Assembly: GCA_030156255.1 (NCBI GenBank)
Contig: JASGMV010000003.1
Location: forward strand, 1-64,000
Source: Desulfovibrionales bacterium
GTDB taxonomy: Bacteria > Desulfobacterota > Desulfovibrionia > Desulfovibrionales > Desulfovibrionaceae
Direction of reading: 5' to 3'
Length of the DNA: 64,000 bases
A program made the position numbers and the translations under genes. This document shows, piece by piece, positions 7,572 through 17,322 of this stretch. Positions within the stretch are counted from its first letter, which is position 1. Each line of letters opens with the position of its first letter. The notes under the pieces are model-generated. The model searched no databases and was not told the DNA's origin. It saw only the letters and a program-made list of their open reading frames with translations.

Positions 7572-7815
7572 GGAAACTCCTGATGCTCTCCGGGCTGAAA
7601 AGAACCCAAACAATTTTGCGAAATTTTATACAGGCGTCTTCAGGGCGCCGGCCGCCCCTCGCTCCGCTTCTGTTCGAAAATCCCTGAAGCGTCAAGCAGG
7701 GCCGTCTCGACCGCTTCCGTATAGCTTCGGGCTCTCCACCACCTGCAACGGTTTCGAGAAGATTCCCTTTCCTACAGTTTATTGCTATCATGGAGAGGTT
7801 CTAAACTCGGAGTCC

Positions 7816-8145
7816 ATGAGGTCAAGCAAGATGCCTGAAACCGTCGCCGCTCATTCCAAACCGCTGGCCCTAAAGCAAGTGGCCGCCATCGCCGGCCCTA
7901 TTCTGCGCAAGTATGGGGTGAAGTCGGCGGCGGTGTTCGGTTCAGTCGCCAGGGGAGAAAACGAGTCGGACAGCGATATTGATCTCCTGGTGGAGTACCC
8001 GGAAGACATGACCGCTTTTACTGCGCTCGATCTCAAGGCGGAGCTGGAGGCTCGCCTGGGCCGGAAAGTGGATTTGACGCCGCCGCGATACTTGAAACGC
8101 CATGTCCGCCCGTCCGTTCTGGCGGATCAAATCAAAATTTTTTAG
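7816..8145 (+). CDS. MNT-type minimal nucleotidyltransferase (antitoxin of an MNT/HEPN pair)
   Basis: The product has the minimal nucleotidyltransferase signature GSVARGE followed by SDIDLLVEY, the GS-x-DxD pattern that binds nucleotide and metal, in a protein of about 109 residues. MNT antitoxins silence their HEPN partner by transferring AMP groups to a tyrosine near its active site. The HEPN gene starts 2 nt after this stop. Two starts are possible, ATG at 7816 (CGGAG upstream) and ATG at 7831 (GAGG upstream). The upstream 240 bases hold no gene. Confidence 0.88.
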   Translation: MRSSKMPETVAAHSKPLALKQVAAIAGPILRKYGVKSAAVFGSVARGENESDSDIDLLVEYPEDMTAFTALDLKAELEARLGRKVDLTPPRYLKRHVRPSVLADQIKIF

Positions 8146-8147
8146 AT

Positions 8148-8513
8148 ATGGTCAAAAATTTTAGCTTGCTCATTTCCGAGCTTCTACAAGACATGAGGGA
8201 CTACAGCGCCAAAGCACACGCTTTCCTCGCCGACGCCGCCAAACAGGATTTTTTGGCGGACGAAAAAACTCAATTTGCAGTATTTCACTGCATCGAGGTC
8301 ATAGGAGAGGCTGCTGCGCGATTACCGCAATCCTTCCAAAATCAGCACCCGGATATTCCTTGGCGCAAAGTCATTGGAATGAGAAATATTCTCATTCATA
8401 ATTATTTTGGAATCAACGCGGAGATGGTGTGGGAAACAGTGCAAAAAGACCTACCACAATTAATAAATTTTTTGAATTTAATTGAAAAAAAGATGAGGGA
8501 CTCCGATGGATAA
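8148..8513 (+). CDS. HEPN-domain (DUF86) toxin RNase
   Basis: This 121-residue helical protein has the HEPN catalytic motif RNILIHNY near residues 79-86: the Rx4-6H pair for RNA cleavage, followed by the Tyr that MNT partners AMPylate. The upstream ATLPQ-like stretch and FHCIEVIGEAAARL are typical of DUF86. It follows the MNT antitoxin gene by 2 nt, the classical order of this system. Probable role: growth arrest by tRNA or mRNA cleavage under stress or phage attack. Base composition is more AT-rich than the neighbours, which fits horizontal gain. Confidence 0.9.
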   Translation: MVKNFSLLISELLQDMRDYSAKAHAFLADAAKQDFLADEKTQFAVFHCIEVIGEAAARLPQSFQNQHPDIPWRKVIGMRNILIHNYFGINAEMVWETVQKDLPQLINFLNLIEKKMRDSDG

Positions 8514-8748
8514 AAACAAAACTCGAGTTATCGCAAGATTCGCCAGCATCATACCAATACTTGAATCTATGCATATGACGGGCGATGCAGTTTCTGCCTA
8601 TCGAATTGGAGGACTTCTGAAGGACGCTTTGGTGAGCTTGGATTCGTCCGGAGAATGGGAAGATCATATTGAAGACTTGCTCGAGCAACTGGACTTTGCC
8701 CTTGGTTGGGGGCTCCCTGAGGACGCAGAAGAGCAGTCCGGCGGGTAG
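8506..8748 (+). CDS. Small acidic protein translationally coupled to the HEPN toxin
   Basis: The 80-residue product overlaps the HEPN stop by 8 nt and has GAGGGACT upstream of its ATG, so it is likely translated with the toxin. It is acidic toward the end (EWEDHIEDLLEQLDFALGWGLPEDAEE) and predicted helical, without recognisable motifs or membrane segments. I do not recognise the family. It may be an accessory or second regulatory component of the MNT/HEPN cassette. The roughly 200 bases after it hold no gene I can support. Confidence 0.6.
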   Translation: MDKNKTRVIARFASIIPILESMHMTGDAVSAYRIGGLLKDALVSLDSSGEWEDHIEDLLEQLDFALGWGLPEDAEEQSGG

Positions 8749-8950
8749 CCCGGGGTCTCTCGTTTCTCTTTCCTCTCTGAAAATTCGAAGCATCGCACGA
8801 CAGAAACGCCGTTCTTTCCCGCGGCCGGCTTGAAAGCCCGCAATCCGCAGCCCGCTTGACAGTCCGTCGCCTTCAGAGTAAAAACTACGCAATTTTACGG
8901 AGCTTTCCCCTGCAGTCCAGCGGGGCGCAAGCGTCCGGAGTTCATCGCAC

Positions 8951-9856
8951 ATGCTGTTTAAAAATTACGACATGCTCGTCCTCCGGGCCGACTCATCCAA
9001 GCATCGACAGATGCGTTTTCACTCCATCCTGCTCGTTCCCGTTTTTTTGGCGTTCGCAGGACTCATCAGCGGCAACATCTTCTTTTTCCGATACTACCTC
9101 GAGAACAAAAAACTGGAAAAAAGCATCCAGTCCTACGAAGCGCTGGCCCAGGACCAGCAACTCGCCATGCTTTCCCTGGTGAACCGCGCCCGCTATCTTG
9201 AGTCCGACCTCGCATCGGCCGGCGACCTCGACGGCAAACTCCAGGTCATTTTGCAGCTGACCCAGAACGGTTTCGGCCAAGCCAACGCCGTAGGCGGCTC
9301 CTATGGCGGCGAGTTGACGACCCGCTACCCGGCGGAGCAGAGAATGGAATCGCTGGCGCGCTCCCTGCACAGCTACCTGAAGCACCTGGAGACCACCTCC
9401 CAGTTGGAGGAGGTCCGGCAGCAGGAGATCATCGGCGCCATCCGCACCAAACAGGAGCGCTGGTCGGTCACGCCGTCCATCTGGCCCACCCGCGGGCGCG
9501 TCACCTCGCCCTTCGGCTGGCGGGCTTCGCCCTTCACCGGCGGCAGGGAGTTCCACCAGGGGCTGGACATCAGCGCGCCGCTCAACACTCCCATCACCGC
9601 GACGGCCCGCGGCAAGGTCGTTTTCGCCGGGCGCAAGGGCTCTTACGGCCTCGCCATCGGCGTGGACCATGGTTTCAACATCACCACCCGCTACGCCCAT
9701 CTGCACATCATCGCCGTAAAGAAGGGAGACATCGTCAACCGCGGCGATATCCTCGGCTACGTAGGCAATACAGGCCGCTCCACCGGCCCGCACCTCCATT
9801 ACGAGGTCCGAAAGAACAACACCCCCGTCAATCCCCTTGCGTTCATCGCGGATTGA
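8951..9856 (+). CDS. M23 family metallopeptidase (LytM/envelope peptidoglycan hydrolase)
   Basis: The 301-residue protein has a cytoplasmic N-terminus, one membrane span (about 25-48), a coiled-coil stretch (about 50-165) and a C-terminal M23 domain. The domain has the zinc-binding HxxxD (HQGLDIS), TRYAHLH and HLHYEV motifs in order, with all catalytic residues present. It should cleave or regulate cleavage of peptidoglycan cross-links in the periplasm; coiled-coil LytM proteins often act in cell division. The ATG follows a GC-rich stretch with no clear ribosome site, so the start could move slightly. It precedes obgE on the same strand by 140 nt. Confidence 0.92.
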   Translation: MLFKNYDMLVLRADSSKHRQMRFHSILLVPVFLAFAGLISGNIFFFRYYLENKKLEKSIQSYEALAQDQQLAMLSLVNRARYLESDLASAGDLDGKLQVILQLTQNGFGQANAVGGSYGGELTTRYPAEQRMESLARSLHSYLKHLETTSQLEEVRQQEIIGAIRTKQERWSVTPSIWPTRGRVTSPFGWRASPFTGGREFHQGLDISAPLNTPITATARGKVVFAGRKGSYGLAIGVDHGFNITTRYAHLHIIAVKKGDIVNRGDILGYVGNTGRSTGPHLHYEVRKNNTPVNPLAFIAD

Positions 9857-9996
9857 CGGATATCGGCCGCAAACTCCCGCCATATCCTTCCCGGACCTTG
9901 CGCCGCCAGGTCCGAGTCCGTATTTGAGCCGTATGAAACCCGATATGGCGGCCGCCGGCCGCTGGCGAAAACAGCTCTTCAAGGAGCGCCGACATC

Positions 9997-11028
9997 ATGC
10001 GATTCGTTGACGAAGCCCAAATTTCCGTCCGCTCGGGCAAAGGCGGCGACGGTTGCGTCGCCTTCCGCCGGGAGCGCTTCATCCCCAAGGGCGGCCCCAG
10101 CGGAGGCGACGGGGGCAAGGGCGGCGACGTCCTCCTGCGCGCCGATGAACGGCTTCTGACGCTTCAGGACTTCCGCCTCAAGCGGAGCTACAACGCCAGA
10201 AACGGCCAGCCCGGCATGGGCAAGGACCGCTACGGGAAAAACGCCGACGACCTCATCATCGACGTTCCCGTGGGGACGCTGGCGTACGAAGTCCATGAGG
10301 ACGGCTCGGAAACTCTGCTGGCCGATCTGATCCGGCACGGGCAGGACGAGCTCATCTGCCGCGGAGGGCGCGGAGGCCGCGGCAACATCCACTTCAAGAC
10401 GCCCACCCGCCAGACGCCCCGATTCGCGGAGCCGGGCAAGCCGGCCGAAGAAAAGCGCATCCGGCTCGAACTCAAGATCCTGGCCGACGTCGGCATCGTG
10501 GGGCTGCCCAACGCCGGCAAATCCACTTTCATCACCGCCGTGTCCCAGGCCCGGCCCAAGATCGCCAGCTACCCCTTCACCACGCTGAGCCCCAATCTGG
10601 GCGTGGTGGAGCGTGAAGACGGCCGGCGCCTGGTGCTGGCCGACATTCCCGGGCTCATCGAGGGCGCAAGCCAGGGCGCCGGGCTCGGCCACAACTTCCT
10701 CAAACACGTGGAGCGCACCCGCCTGCTGCTCCACCTGGCCAGCGTGGAGGACGTGCGTCCCGAGCGTCCGCTGGAGGCTTTCACCCTCATCGACGAAGAA
10801 CTGGCCCGCTACGACCAAACCCTGGCCGGCAAACCGCAAATCCGGGCGCTGAACAAATCCGACCTGCTGGACGAGGAGGCCGAAACCGCCCTGCGAGGCG
10901 CCCTGGACGGCCTGCCGGATCCCGTCCATCTCATTTCGACGCTGCAGGGGCGCGGCGTGGCCGAGCTCATGGAGCTTGTCTGGAAGGCCTGCGGGGAGCT
11001 TGACGAGGACGCCCCGGAGGAAGAATAA
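9997..11028 (+). CDS. obgE: GTPase ObgE/CgtA
   Basis: The 343-residue protein begins with the glycine-rich Obg domain (MRFVDEAQISVRSGKGGDGCVAFRRE, then repeated GGxGG turns). It continues with a G domain carrying G1 GLPNAGKST near residue 169, switch II DIPGLIEGA and NKSD. Obg is an essential ribosome assembly and stringent-response GTPase. AAGGAGC precedes the ATG. It is one base ahead of proB, whose ribosome site lies inside its last codons. This obg-proB arrangement is common in bacteria, usually with rplU-rpmA upstream, which are not found here. Confidence 0.97.
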   Translation: MRFVDEAQISVRSGKGGDGCVAFRRERFIPKGGPSGGDGGKGGDVLLRADERLLTLQDFRLKRSYNARNGQPGMGKDRYGKNADDLIIDVPVGTLAYEVHEDGSETLLADLIRHGQDELICRGGRGGRGNIHFKTPTRQTPRFAEPGKPAEEKRIRLELKILADVGIVGLPNAGKSTFITAVSQARPKIASYPFTTLSPNLGVVEREDGRRLVLADIPGLIEGASQGAGLGHNFLKHVERTRLLLHLASVEDVRPERPLEAFTLIDEELARYDQTLAGKPQIRALNKSDLLDEEAETALRGALDGLPDPVHLISTLQGRGVAELMELVWKACGELDEDAPEEE

Positions 11029-11029
11029 C

Positions 11030-12184
11030 ATGCCCATGGAGAATCACGACGCCCAACGCCGGGAGATCATCCGCAACACCAAACGGGTGGTGATCAAGGT
11101 CGGAAGCGCCGTGCTGACGTCCGAGCAGGGAGTGGACCTGCGGGTCATCAGCCGGCTGGCGGACCAGATCGCCTGCCTGCACGACAAGGGGCTCGCCGTG
11201 GTCCTGGTCTCCTCCGGGGCCGTGGCCTCGGGCAAGGCCCGGCTCATCGAGCAGCGCCTGGACGTCAACGGGTTTCCCGAATACCAGGCGCTCTCGGCCC
11301 TGGGCCAGTCCCGCCTCATGCGCGAATACGACGACGCCTTCCGCCGTTTCGGCAAACTCACGGCCCAAATTCTGCTCACCAGGGACGACTTCAAGCACCG
11401 GTCCAGGTTCCTCAATGCGCTGAACACCATGCGCCAGCTGCTGGACTGGTCCGTTATTCCCATCGTCAACGAAAACGACACGGTGTGCTTTCAACATCTG
11501 CACTTCGGCGACAACGACTACCTCGCCAGCCTCATGGTGAGCCTGGTGAACGCCGACCTGTTCATCAATCTGACTTCGGCCCGCGGCGTATGCGACGTCA
11601 ATCCGTTGCAAGACCCGAACGCCAAGGTTCTGCCCGTCATCGAAGACATCGCCTCCCTGGACATCGACAACCTCTGCAAGGGCAAGACCAGCGCGGGCAG
11701 CGGGGGCATGCACTCCAAGCTCATGGCCGCGCGGCGAGCCGCCCAAATCGGCGCCGCCACCATCATCATGGCGGGCCGCGAGCCCCACGCGCTGGAGCGC
11801 GTATTCAACGGCGAGGCGCTTGGCACGTTCATTCCGGCCGAAAGCAAATCCGTGTCGCAGCGCAAATTCTGGATGGCGTACCACGACACCCCGGAAGGCG
11901 CGCTCAGCCTGGACGCCGGCGCGGTCCGGGCCGTTGCGGAAAGGGGCAAGAGCCTGCTGCCGGCCGGAGTGAACCGGGTCGAAGGGACATTCGAAGTCGG
12001 GGCGCTGGTGCGCCTGCTCGGTCCGGACGGCGACACCATCGGCGTCGGGTTGACCAACTACGACAGCGAAGATCTGGCCAAAATCCTGGGACGCCAAACC
12101 CGCGACATCGAATCGCTGCTCGGCGCCTGCCCCTACGCGGAGATCGTGCACCGGGACAACCTGCTGCTCGATCCGGCGATTTGA
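11030..12184 (+). CDS. proB: Glutamate 5-kinase
   Basis: This 384-residue kinase has an amino acid kinase domain ([45 protein letters not shown]) and a C-terminal PUA domain, the full two-domain ProB layout. It phosphorylates glutamate in the first step of proline synthesis and is normally feedback-inhibited by proline. The start MPMENHD has GGAGGAAG upstream, overlapping the end of obgE. Next in the operon come an MFS transporter and argB, so kinases for the proline and arginine branches from glutamate are co-transcribed. Confidence 0.96.
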   Translation: MPMENHDAQRREIIRNTKRVVIKVGSAVLTSEQGVDLRVISRLADQIACLHDKGLAVVLVSSGAVASGKARLIEQRLDVNGFPEYQALSALGQSRLMREYDDAFRRFGKLTAQILLTRDDFKHRSRFLNALNTMRQLLDWSVIPIVNENDTVCFQHLHFGDNDYLASLMVSLVNADLFINLTSARGVCDVNPLQDPNAKVLPVIEDIASLDIDNLCKGKTSAGSGGMHSKLMAARRAAQIGAATIIMAGREPHALERVFNGEALGTFIPAESKSVSQRKFWMAYHDTPEGALSLDAGAVRAVAERGKSLLPAGVNRVEGTFEVGALVRLLGPDGDTIGVGLTNYDSEDLAKILGRQTRDIESLLGACPYAEIVHRDNLLLDPAI

Positions 12185-12201
12185 GGAACACCGGACTGCG
12201 T

Positions 12202-13386
12202 ATGGCCCGCCCCCTTTTCCTGGACAAGAATCTGCTGATTATTTTCGGGGTCACGCTGACGGCCGTCCTCGGCGTTTCCTCCCTCATGCCGATTCTACCG
12301 GAGTTGCCCGCGGCTTTCGGCGTCTCGCGCGCGGCCGTGGCGTTGGTCGTCACCGCCTTCACGCTGCCCGGCGTGCTTCTGGCGCCCGTGTCCGGCGTTC
12401 TGGCCGACCGCTACGGGCGCAAAATCGTCCTGGTCGCTGCGCTGCTGATCTTCAGCGTGTTCGGGTCGGCCTGCGCCTTCGCCGACGACATCTGGACACT
12501 GGCGGCCCTGCGCACGATGCAGGGCGCGGGCGCGGCGCCCTTGGGTATCCTGAACATGACGCTGGTGGGGGACCTTTTCTCCGGATTGGACCGGGCCAAG
12601 GCCATGGGCTACACATCCTCCATCCTGGCCATCGGCGCGGCGGCCTTCCCGGCCCTGGGAGGACTTTTGTCCCTGCTGGGCTGGCGGGCGGTGTTTTTGC
12701 TCCCAAGCGTAGCCGCGCCCTTGGCCCTGCTGGTGTTTTTGTTCCTGGACGAGCCGGCCCGCGGGGAGAGCGAACCGTTCATGAACTACCTCAAAAACAC
12801 GGCCAAAACCCTGTGCGGGCGCAAGGCCTTGGGGCTGTTCGCGATCACCCTGCTGACGTTCATGATTCTTTACGGCTGCTACGTCACCTATCTGCCGGTT
12901 CTGCTGCGCGTGAAGCTCCACGCCTCGAGCCTGACCATCGGAGCCGTCGTGTCCGCGGCCTCGGCTTTCACCGCCATCGCCGCCTCCCAAAGCGGCCGGC
13001 TCAACACCCTTTTTTCCCCCATTGCGCTCATGTGCGCCGCGTTCGTCTTCTACGCGGCCTCCCTTGCGCTCCTTCCCCACGCCGCGAGCCCGTGGCTGTC
13101 CATTTTGGCGGTGACGTTGTTCGGGCTGGGCCAGGGGCTGAACATCCCGAACCTCATGGGCATGCTCACGGGGCTTGCGCCCGTGAGCAAACGCGCCGCC
13201 GTCATGGCGATCAACGGATCGCTGCTGCGGATGGGGCAGACCCTGGGGCCGCTGTTCATGGGCGTGGTCTACGCCGGGCTGGGGTTGAACCTCGTCTTTT
13301 ACGCCGGGGCGGCGCTCGTCGCCGCCATGTTCATCGTTCTGCAATGCATTGTCGTCCCTGCGACGGCCCAAGGAGAAACGCCATGA
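12202..13386 (+). CDS. Major facilitator superfamily transporter
   Basis: The 394-residue protein has about twelve membrane spans and the MFS motif [13 protein letters not shown] between spans 2 and 3 (about 72-84). The R-x-x-Q-G element ([12 protein letters not shown]) is in span 4. It is a drug:H+ antiporter-like 12-TMS member with unknown substrate. It sits between proB and argB, overlapping argB by 4 nt (ATGA), so it is co-translated with amino acid biosynthesis genes. Export of an amino acid or related metabolite is a reasonable guess only. Confidence 0.85.
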   Translation: MARPLFLDKNLLIIFGVTLTAVLGVSSLMPILPELPAAFGVSRAAVALVVTAFTLPGVLLAPVSGVLADRYGRKIVLVAALLIFSVFGSACAFADDIWTLAALRTMQGAGAAPLGILNMTLVGDLFSGLDRAKAMGYTSSILAIGAAAFPALGGLLSLLGWRAVFLLPSVAAPLALLVFLFLDEPARGESEPFMNYLKNTAKTLCGRKALGLFAITLLTFMILYGCYVTYLPVLLRVKLHASSLTIGAVVSAASAFTAIAASQSGRLNTLFSPIALMCAAFVFYAASLALLPHAASPWLSILAVTLFGLGQGLNIPNLMGMLTGLAPVSKRAAVMAINGSLLRMGQTLGPLFMGVVYAGLGLNLVFYAGAALVAAMFIVLQCIVVPATAQGETP

Positions 13387-14261
13387 CAACCGAATCCGCC
13401 AAAGCCAAAATCCTGTTGGAGGCGCTGCCCTACATCCGCGAGTTCGCAGGGCGGCACGTGGTGATCAAGTACGGCGGCCACGCCATGATCGACGAAACGC
13501 TCAAGCACAGCTTCGTGCTCAACGTCATCCTGCTCCGCTACGTGGGGGTCTTTCCGGTCATCGTCCACGGCGGCGGCCCCCAGATCGGCAAGATGCTCGA
13601 GGCGCTGAACATCGACACCCAGTTCCGGGAAGGCTACCGCATCACGGACGACGCCACCATGGATGTGGTGGAAATGGTCCTGGTGGGCCAGGTCAACAAA
13701 TCCATCGTCAACCTGTTCAACCAGCATGGCGTCCCCGCCGTCGGCCTGTCCGGCAAGGACGGAGAATTGATCAAGGCCCGGAAACTCGAACTGGCCATCT
13801 CCAAAAAAGACGCTCCGCCGGAGATCATCGACCTGGGCAAGGTGGGCCGCGTGGACCACGTCAACACCCAGGTCGTCAAATCCCTGGAGGAGGACGGATT
13901 CATCCCGGTCATCGCCCCGGTGGGCGTGGACGACAAAGGGGAAACCTACAACATCAACGCCGACTACGTGGCCTCGGCCCTGGCCGAAGCCCTGGGCGCC
14001 AAGCGGCTGATCCTGCTGACCGACGTGCCGGGCATCATGGACCAGGCCGGGAACCTGCTCTCCACCCTCACCGGAGACGACGCCCTGGAGGCCATGGAGC
14101 AAGGGGTGATCAAGGGCGGCATGATCCCCAAAGTCAAATGCTGCCTGGAAGCCGTACACCAGGCGGTGGAAAAGGCGCAAATCATCGATGGGCGCATGGA
14201 GAACTCCCTGCTTCTGGAGTTGTTCACCACGGCCGGGGTCGGGACGGAAATCGTCCGTTGA
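13383..14261 (+). CDS. argB: Acetylglutamate kinase
   Basis: The 292-residue protein is of usual length. Motifs are [10 protein letters not shown] near residue 25, [40 protein letters not shown] and a C-terminal [14 protein letters not shown]. It phosphorylates N-acetylglutamate in arginine biosynthesis. The N-terminal extension typical of arginine-inhibited enzymes is present (about 20 residues before the kinase core), so feedback control is possible. The ATG overlaps the MFS stop, and GGAGAAACGCC precedes it. Last gene of the obgE operon. Confidence 0.96.
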   Translation: MTTESAKAKILLEALPYIREFAGRHVVIKYGGHAMIDETLKHSFVLNVILLRYVGVFPVIVHGGGPQIGKMLEALNIDTQFREGYRITDDATMDVVEMVLVGQVNKSIVNLFNQHGVPAVGLSGKDGELIKARKLELAISKKDAPPEIIDLGKVGRVDHVNTQVVKSLEEDGFIPVIAPVGVDDKGETYNINADYVASALAEALGAKRLILLTDVPGIMDQAGNLLSTLTGDDALEAMEQGVIKGGMIPKVKCCLEAVHQAVEKAQIIDGRMENSLLLELFTTAGVGTEIVR

Positions 14262-14564
14262 ACCGGCGACGGCGGCCGCATCCGGGAAAACGCCGGATGG
14301 CCGGCGGATGCTTTATTTGATCCTCCAACGGTGGTATGCACAAGCAGCCGGCTTGGCCGGGGCGAAACAGGAGCGGTCTGCGGCGAGACAACTCCCCGTA
14401 GTCAACGCGTTTTCGTCAAATTCACGGTGAAAACGCCCTGTGCGCGTATGATGTAAACGCTGAACCGAAGCGGAAGCGGCCATGGCGCGGCCGTAAGCTC
14501 CCATGGCCGCGTCTTGAAAACAACGCTCCGCCCAAGGCGCAACTGCTCAAGACCAGGGGCCACT
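14262..14564. other. Intergenic region with a 10-bp inverted repeat before the chemoreceptor
   Basis: About 300 bases without a supported gene. The one clear element is GCGGCCATGG (14476-14485) and its exact complement CCATGGCCGC (14501-14510), 15 nt apart, about 55 nt before the chemoreceptor start. This could be an operator or a stem in the leader mRNA. No T-run follows. I see no convincing sigma70 boxes. Confidence 0.4.
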
Positions 14565-16709
14565 ATGTTCCGCACCATCATCAGCAAGATCGGCCTGCTC
14601 GTCGCCGCGGCCCTGGTCCTTACGGCTGCGGCTCTCGCCATCTCATCCAAGTTCACCGTGGAAGCCGAAATGCTGCGCTTCGAGAAGCGCATGATCGCCA
14701 ACATCCTGCAGGTCACGGTCCTGGAGATCAACAAGGACTTCCAAGCGATTCAGGAGTACCGCCGGCAAACCATGGAGGCTCGCAAGAGGGATCTCCAGCA
14801 CGTCGGGCAGGCGGTGCGCTCCGCGCTGGACGGCTTCGCCGATCTGGCCGACCAAAAAATTCTCACCAAACGCCAAGCGCAGGAAGCGGCCAAGGACTAC
14901 ATTAGAAACTTCCGCTTCGGAAACAGCGACTACTTCTACGCCTACGACCTGGACTTCACCAACATCGCCCATCCGAGGCGGAACTTGGAGGGAAAAAACC
15001 TCTACGACCTGCAGGACGATCATGGCAACTTCGTCTGCCACGAACTTCGACGCATCGCCGTGGAGGAAAAGGAAGGATTTAGCCAGCTCCGCTTCCCCAG
15101 ACTCAACGCCACGGACTGGGCGCCGAAGTCTTTCTACGTCTTCCTCTATCCCAGATGGAGCTGGATCGTCGGCTCCGGCGTCTACATCGACGACATCGAC
15201 GACGAGGTCCAAGAGAAAATGCAGTCCGTGATCCATCGTCTGCAGGATACTCTATCCGAGATCAACCTGGTGGACGGCGGCGGCTCCATCTTCATTTTCG
15301 ACTCCAACAACAAAATCATCACGCCCCCCAGCCGAGAAATTCGGGAGGCCTTGAACAGGCTCCCGGAAAAAGGACACGACGGGCTCTACGAGCGTCTCAA
15401 ACAAAAAGCCGTCGACCTGGACAACCTGCTGCAAATCGAAGAAGCCGGGCGCGATTCCGAAGAATTCCGGGCCATCTCGTTCGAGGCGCCCGACCCCAAC
15501 GCCCGCGGAGAGACGCGCAACATCATCGCTTTCAGTACGCATTACGCCCCGCTTGGCTGGTACATCGTGGGAGAAGTACCGCGCGAATACGTCCTCAAGC
15601 CCGCGGAGAAAATGATTCGCAGCGAAATGTCCGCAACGCTCGTAGTCCTGCTGTTGAGCATTCTGGCGTCCGTGCTGGTGGTGCGGCGCATTTTGCGGCC
15701 CATGGCCCGGCTTACGGAGATCGCCCAACAGATCGCCGCCGGGGACTTGAAGAGCGCGCAGGCGTCCCTGAACTACCTGGGACGCGACAAGCGTGGATTC
15801 TCGCAGGAAACCAGCCGGCTGCACCAGTCGTTCGTGCATATGGTCAAAAGCCTGAGCGAACTGGCCCGGCAGATCAAAAAGTCCCAATACCAGGTCGCGG
15901 CTTCGGCCACGGAGATATCCGCTTCGGCCCGGCAGTCCGCGGATATGGTCCAGGCCCAGGCCGACGCCTCCAGCCAGGCGAACGAAACCTCCCAACGCAT
16001 TTCCGCCACCGTCGAAGAACTCGCCATATCCATGAATCAGGCCACGGAGGCCGCGAGCGAGACCGCAAACCTGGCCGACGCCAACCGCAAAAGCCTCACG
16101 TCCATGGAGGAGGCGATGCGCGAGGTCCACACCGCCTCCAACTCCATCGCCGACAAGCTCGGCGCCATCAACGAAACCACCTCGAACATAGGCGCCATCA
16201 CCACCGCCATCACCAAAATATCCGAGCAGACCAACATGCTCTCGCTGAATGCGGCCATCGAAGCCGAAAAAGCAGGCGAGTACGGCCGAGGATTCTCCGT
16301 TGTGGCCCGCGAAATTCGCCGCCTCTCGGACCAAACCGCCAAGGAAGTCCTCAACATCGAAAAAATGGTGGGCAACGTGCGTAGCGCCGTGTCCTCCGGC
16401 GTCATGGAGGTGGAAGGCTTCTCTCACCAAGTCCAGAAAGGCGCCGACCAGGTCAAGGAACTCGGCGGCAGGCTCGACCAGATCATCGACCGAGTTCTCG
16501 AACTCGCTCCGGGATTCGAGGAAGTCAACAGAGCCATGACCGCCCAGGCTTCGGGCGCCGACCAGATCCGATCCATCATGGGGGGCCTCGCCCAGGCCTC
16601 GAGTTCTTCGGCCGAATCCCTGCAGGAATTCCGGCTCGCGGCCGAACAATTGAACGAGGCGGTGCAGGGACTCCAAACCCAACTGAGCGGATTCAAACTC
16701 GACGAGTAG
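14565..16709 (+). CDS. Methyl-accepting chemotaxis protein with Cache sensor
   Basis: The 714-residue receptor has TM1 at about 9-27, a large periplasmic region of about 320 residues with Cache-type features (FGNSDYFYAYDLD, GKNLYDLQDDHG, then a second sensor-like part), TM2 near 354-373, a HAMP domain (RRILRPMARLTEIAQQIAAG), and a signalling domain. The hairpin tip ISEQTNMLSLNAAIEAEKAG is near residue 550. It detects a small extracellular ligand and controls CheA. There is no C-terminal CheR-binding pentapeptide. The start has AGGGG upstream. No che genes are nearby. Confidence 0.94.
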   Translation: MFRTIISKIGLLVAAALVLTAAALAISSKFTVEAEMLRFEKRMIANILQVTVLEINKDFQAIQEYRRQTMEARKRDLQHVGQAVRSALDGFADLADQKILTKRQAQEAAKDYIRNFRFGNSDYFYAYDLDFTNIAHPRRNLEGKNLYDLQDDHGNFVCHELRRIAVEEKEGFSQLRFPRLNATDWAPKSFYVFLYPRWSWIVGSGVYIDDIDDEVQEKMQSVIHRLQDTLSEINLVDGGGSIFIFDSNNKIITPPSREIREALNRLPEKGHDGLYERLKQKAVDLDNLLQIEEAGRDSEEFRAISFEAPDPNARGETRNIIAFSTHYAPLGWYIVGEVPREYVLKPAEKMIRSEMSATLVVLLLSILASVLVVRRILRPMARLTEIAQQIAAGDLKSAQASLNYLGRDKRGFSQETSRLHQSFVHMVKSLSELARQIKKSQYQVAASATEISASARQSADMVQAQADASSQANETSQRISATVEELAISMNQATEAASETANLADANRKSLTSMEEAMREVHTASNSIADKLGAINETTSNIGAITTAITKISEQTNMLSLNAAIEAEKAGEYGRGFSVVAREIRRLSDQTAKEVLNIEKMVGNVRSAVSSGVMEVEGFSHQVQKGADQVKELGGRLDQIIDRVLELAPGFEEVNRAMTAQASGADQIRSIMGGLAQASSSSAESLQEFRLAAEQLNEAVQGLQTQLSGFKLDE

Positions 16710-16761
16710 GACGGACTGCGCCTATTCTTCTGTTGAAACTGCGCACCCCGGAGAAAAAACC

Positions 16762-17322
16762 GTGGCGGACGATTCAAAAAAAATCTCGCGCCGGGATCTG
16801 CTGATGGGCGGCGTCCGCCGGCTGCGCAAAAACGCCGAGTCCATCGCGCAGCTGCGGGCCGATGACTCCCCGCTCAAACGCGCGGGCAAGCCCCCGGTGT
16901 CCATGTTCGATCTGGGAGAGCGGGCCCTTGCCGAAGGCGAGTTGGACAAAGCCGCCCAGCGGCTGCGGGAGTGCGTCAAAGCGGACCCCAACGACCTTCT
17001 CGCCAGACTCAAACTGGGGGAAGCCCTCTATCGACTGGACAAATTCATTCAGGCGCGCGTGGAGCTGGACAGAATTCTGCGCACCGACTCCGAAAACCAT
17101 CTGGCCCGACTCTACCTTGGGCTGACCATGTGCAAAATGGGAAAGCCCGATAAGGTAAAGGCCGCCTGGGAAGGCTACTTCGAACCCGAAAACCTCGAAC
17201 TCCAACGGGAGATCAACATCCAACTCGCATTCCTGGAGACCGAAGAGGACCTCGACCTGGATGAAGTCGCAGCCTGCGTGGAGCGGGTGGCGGGTTTGCG
17301 CCCAGAGCGGGAGGGAGCTTGA
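16762..17322 (+). CDS. Tetratricopeptide repeat protein
   Basis: The 186-residue protein has two to three TPR units (ALAEGELDKAAQRLRECVKADPND; EALYRLDKFIQARVELDRIL; LYLGLTMCKMGKPDKVKAAW). The N-terminus SRRDLLMGGVRRLRKN recalls a twin-arginine start but lacks the hydrophobic run needed for export, so the protein is probably cytoplasmic. The start is GTG with CCGGAG upstream. Its stop overlaps the TTG start of a transglycosylase, so the two are co-translated. TPRs mediate protein-protein contacts; the partner is unknown. Confidence 0.82.
   Translation: MADDSKKISRRDLLMGGVRRLRKNAESIAQLRADDSPLKRAGKPPVSMFDLGERALAEGELDKAAQRLRECVKADPNDLLARLKLGEALYRLDKFIQARVELDRILRTDSENHLARLYLGLTMCKMGKPDKVKAAWEGYFEPENLELQREINIQLAFLETEEDLDLDEVAACVERVAGLRPEREGA

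Noticed and set aside
7501-7791. A minus-strand frame between rfbC and the MNT gene
   Set aside because: It overlaps rfbC's start and has no family similarity.
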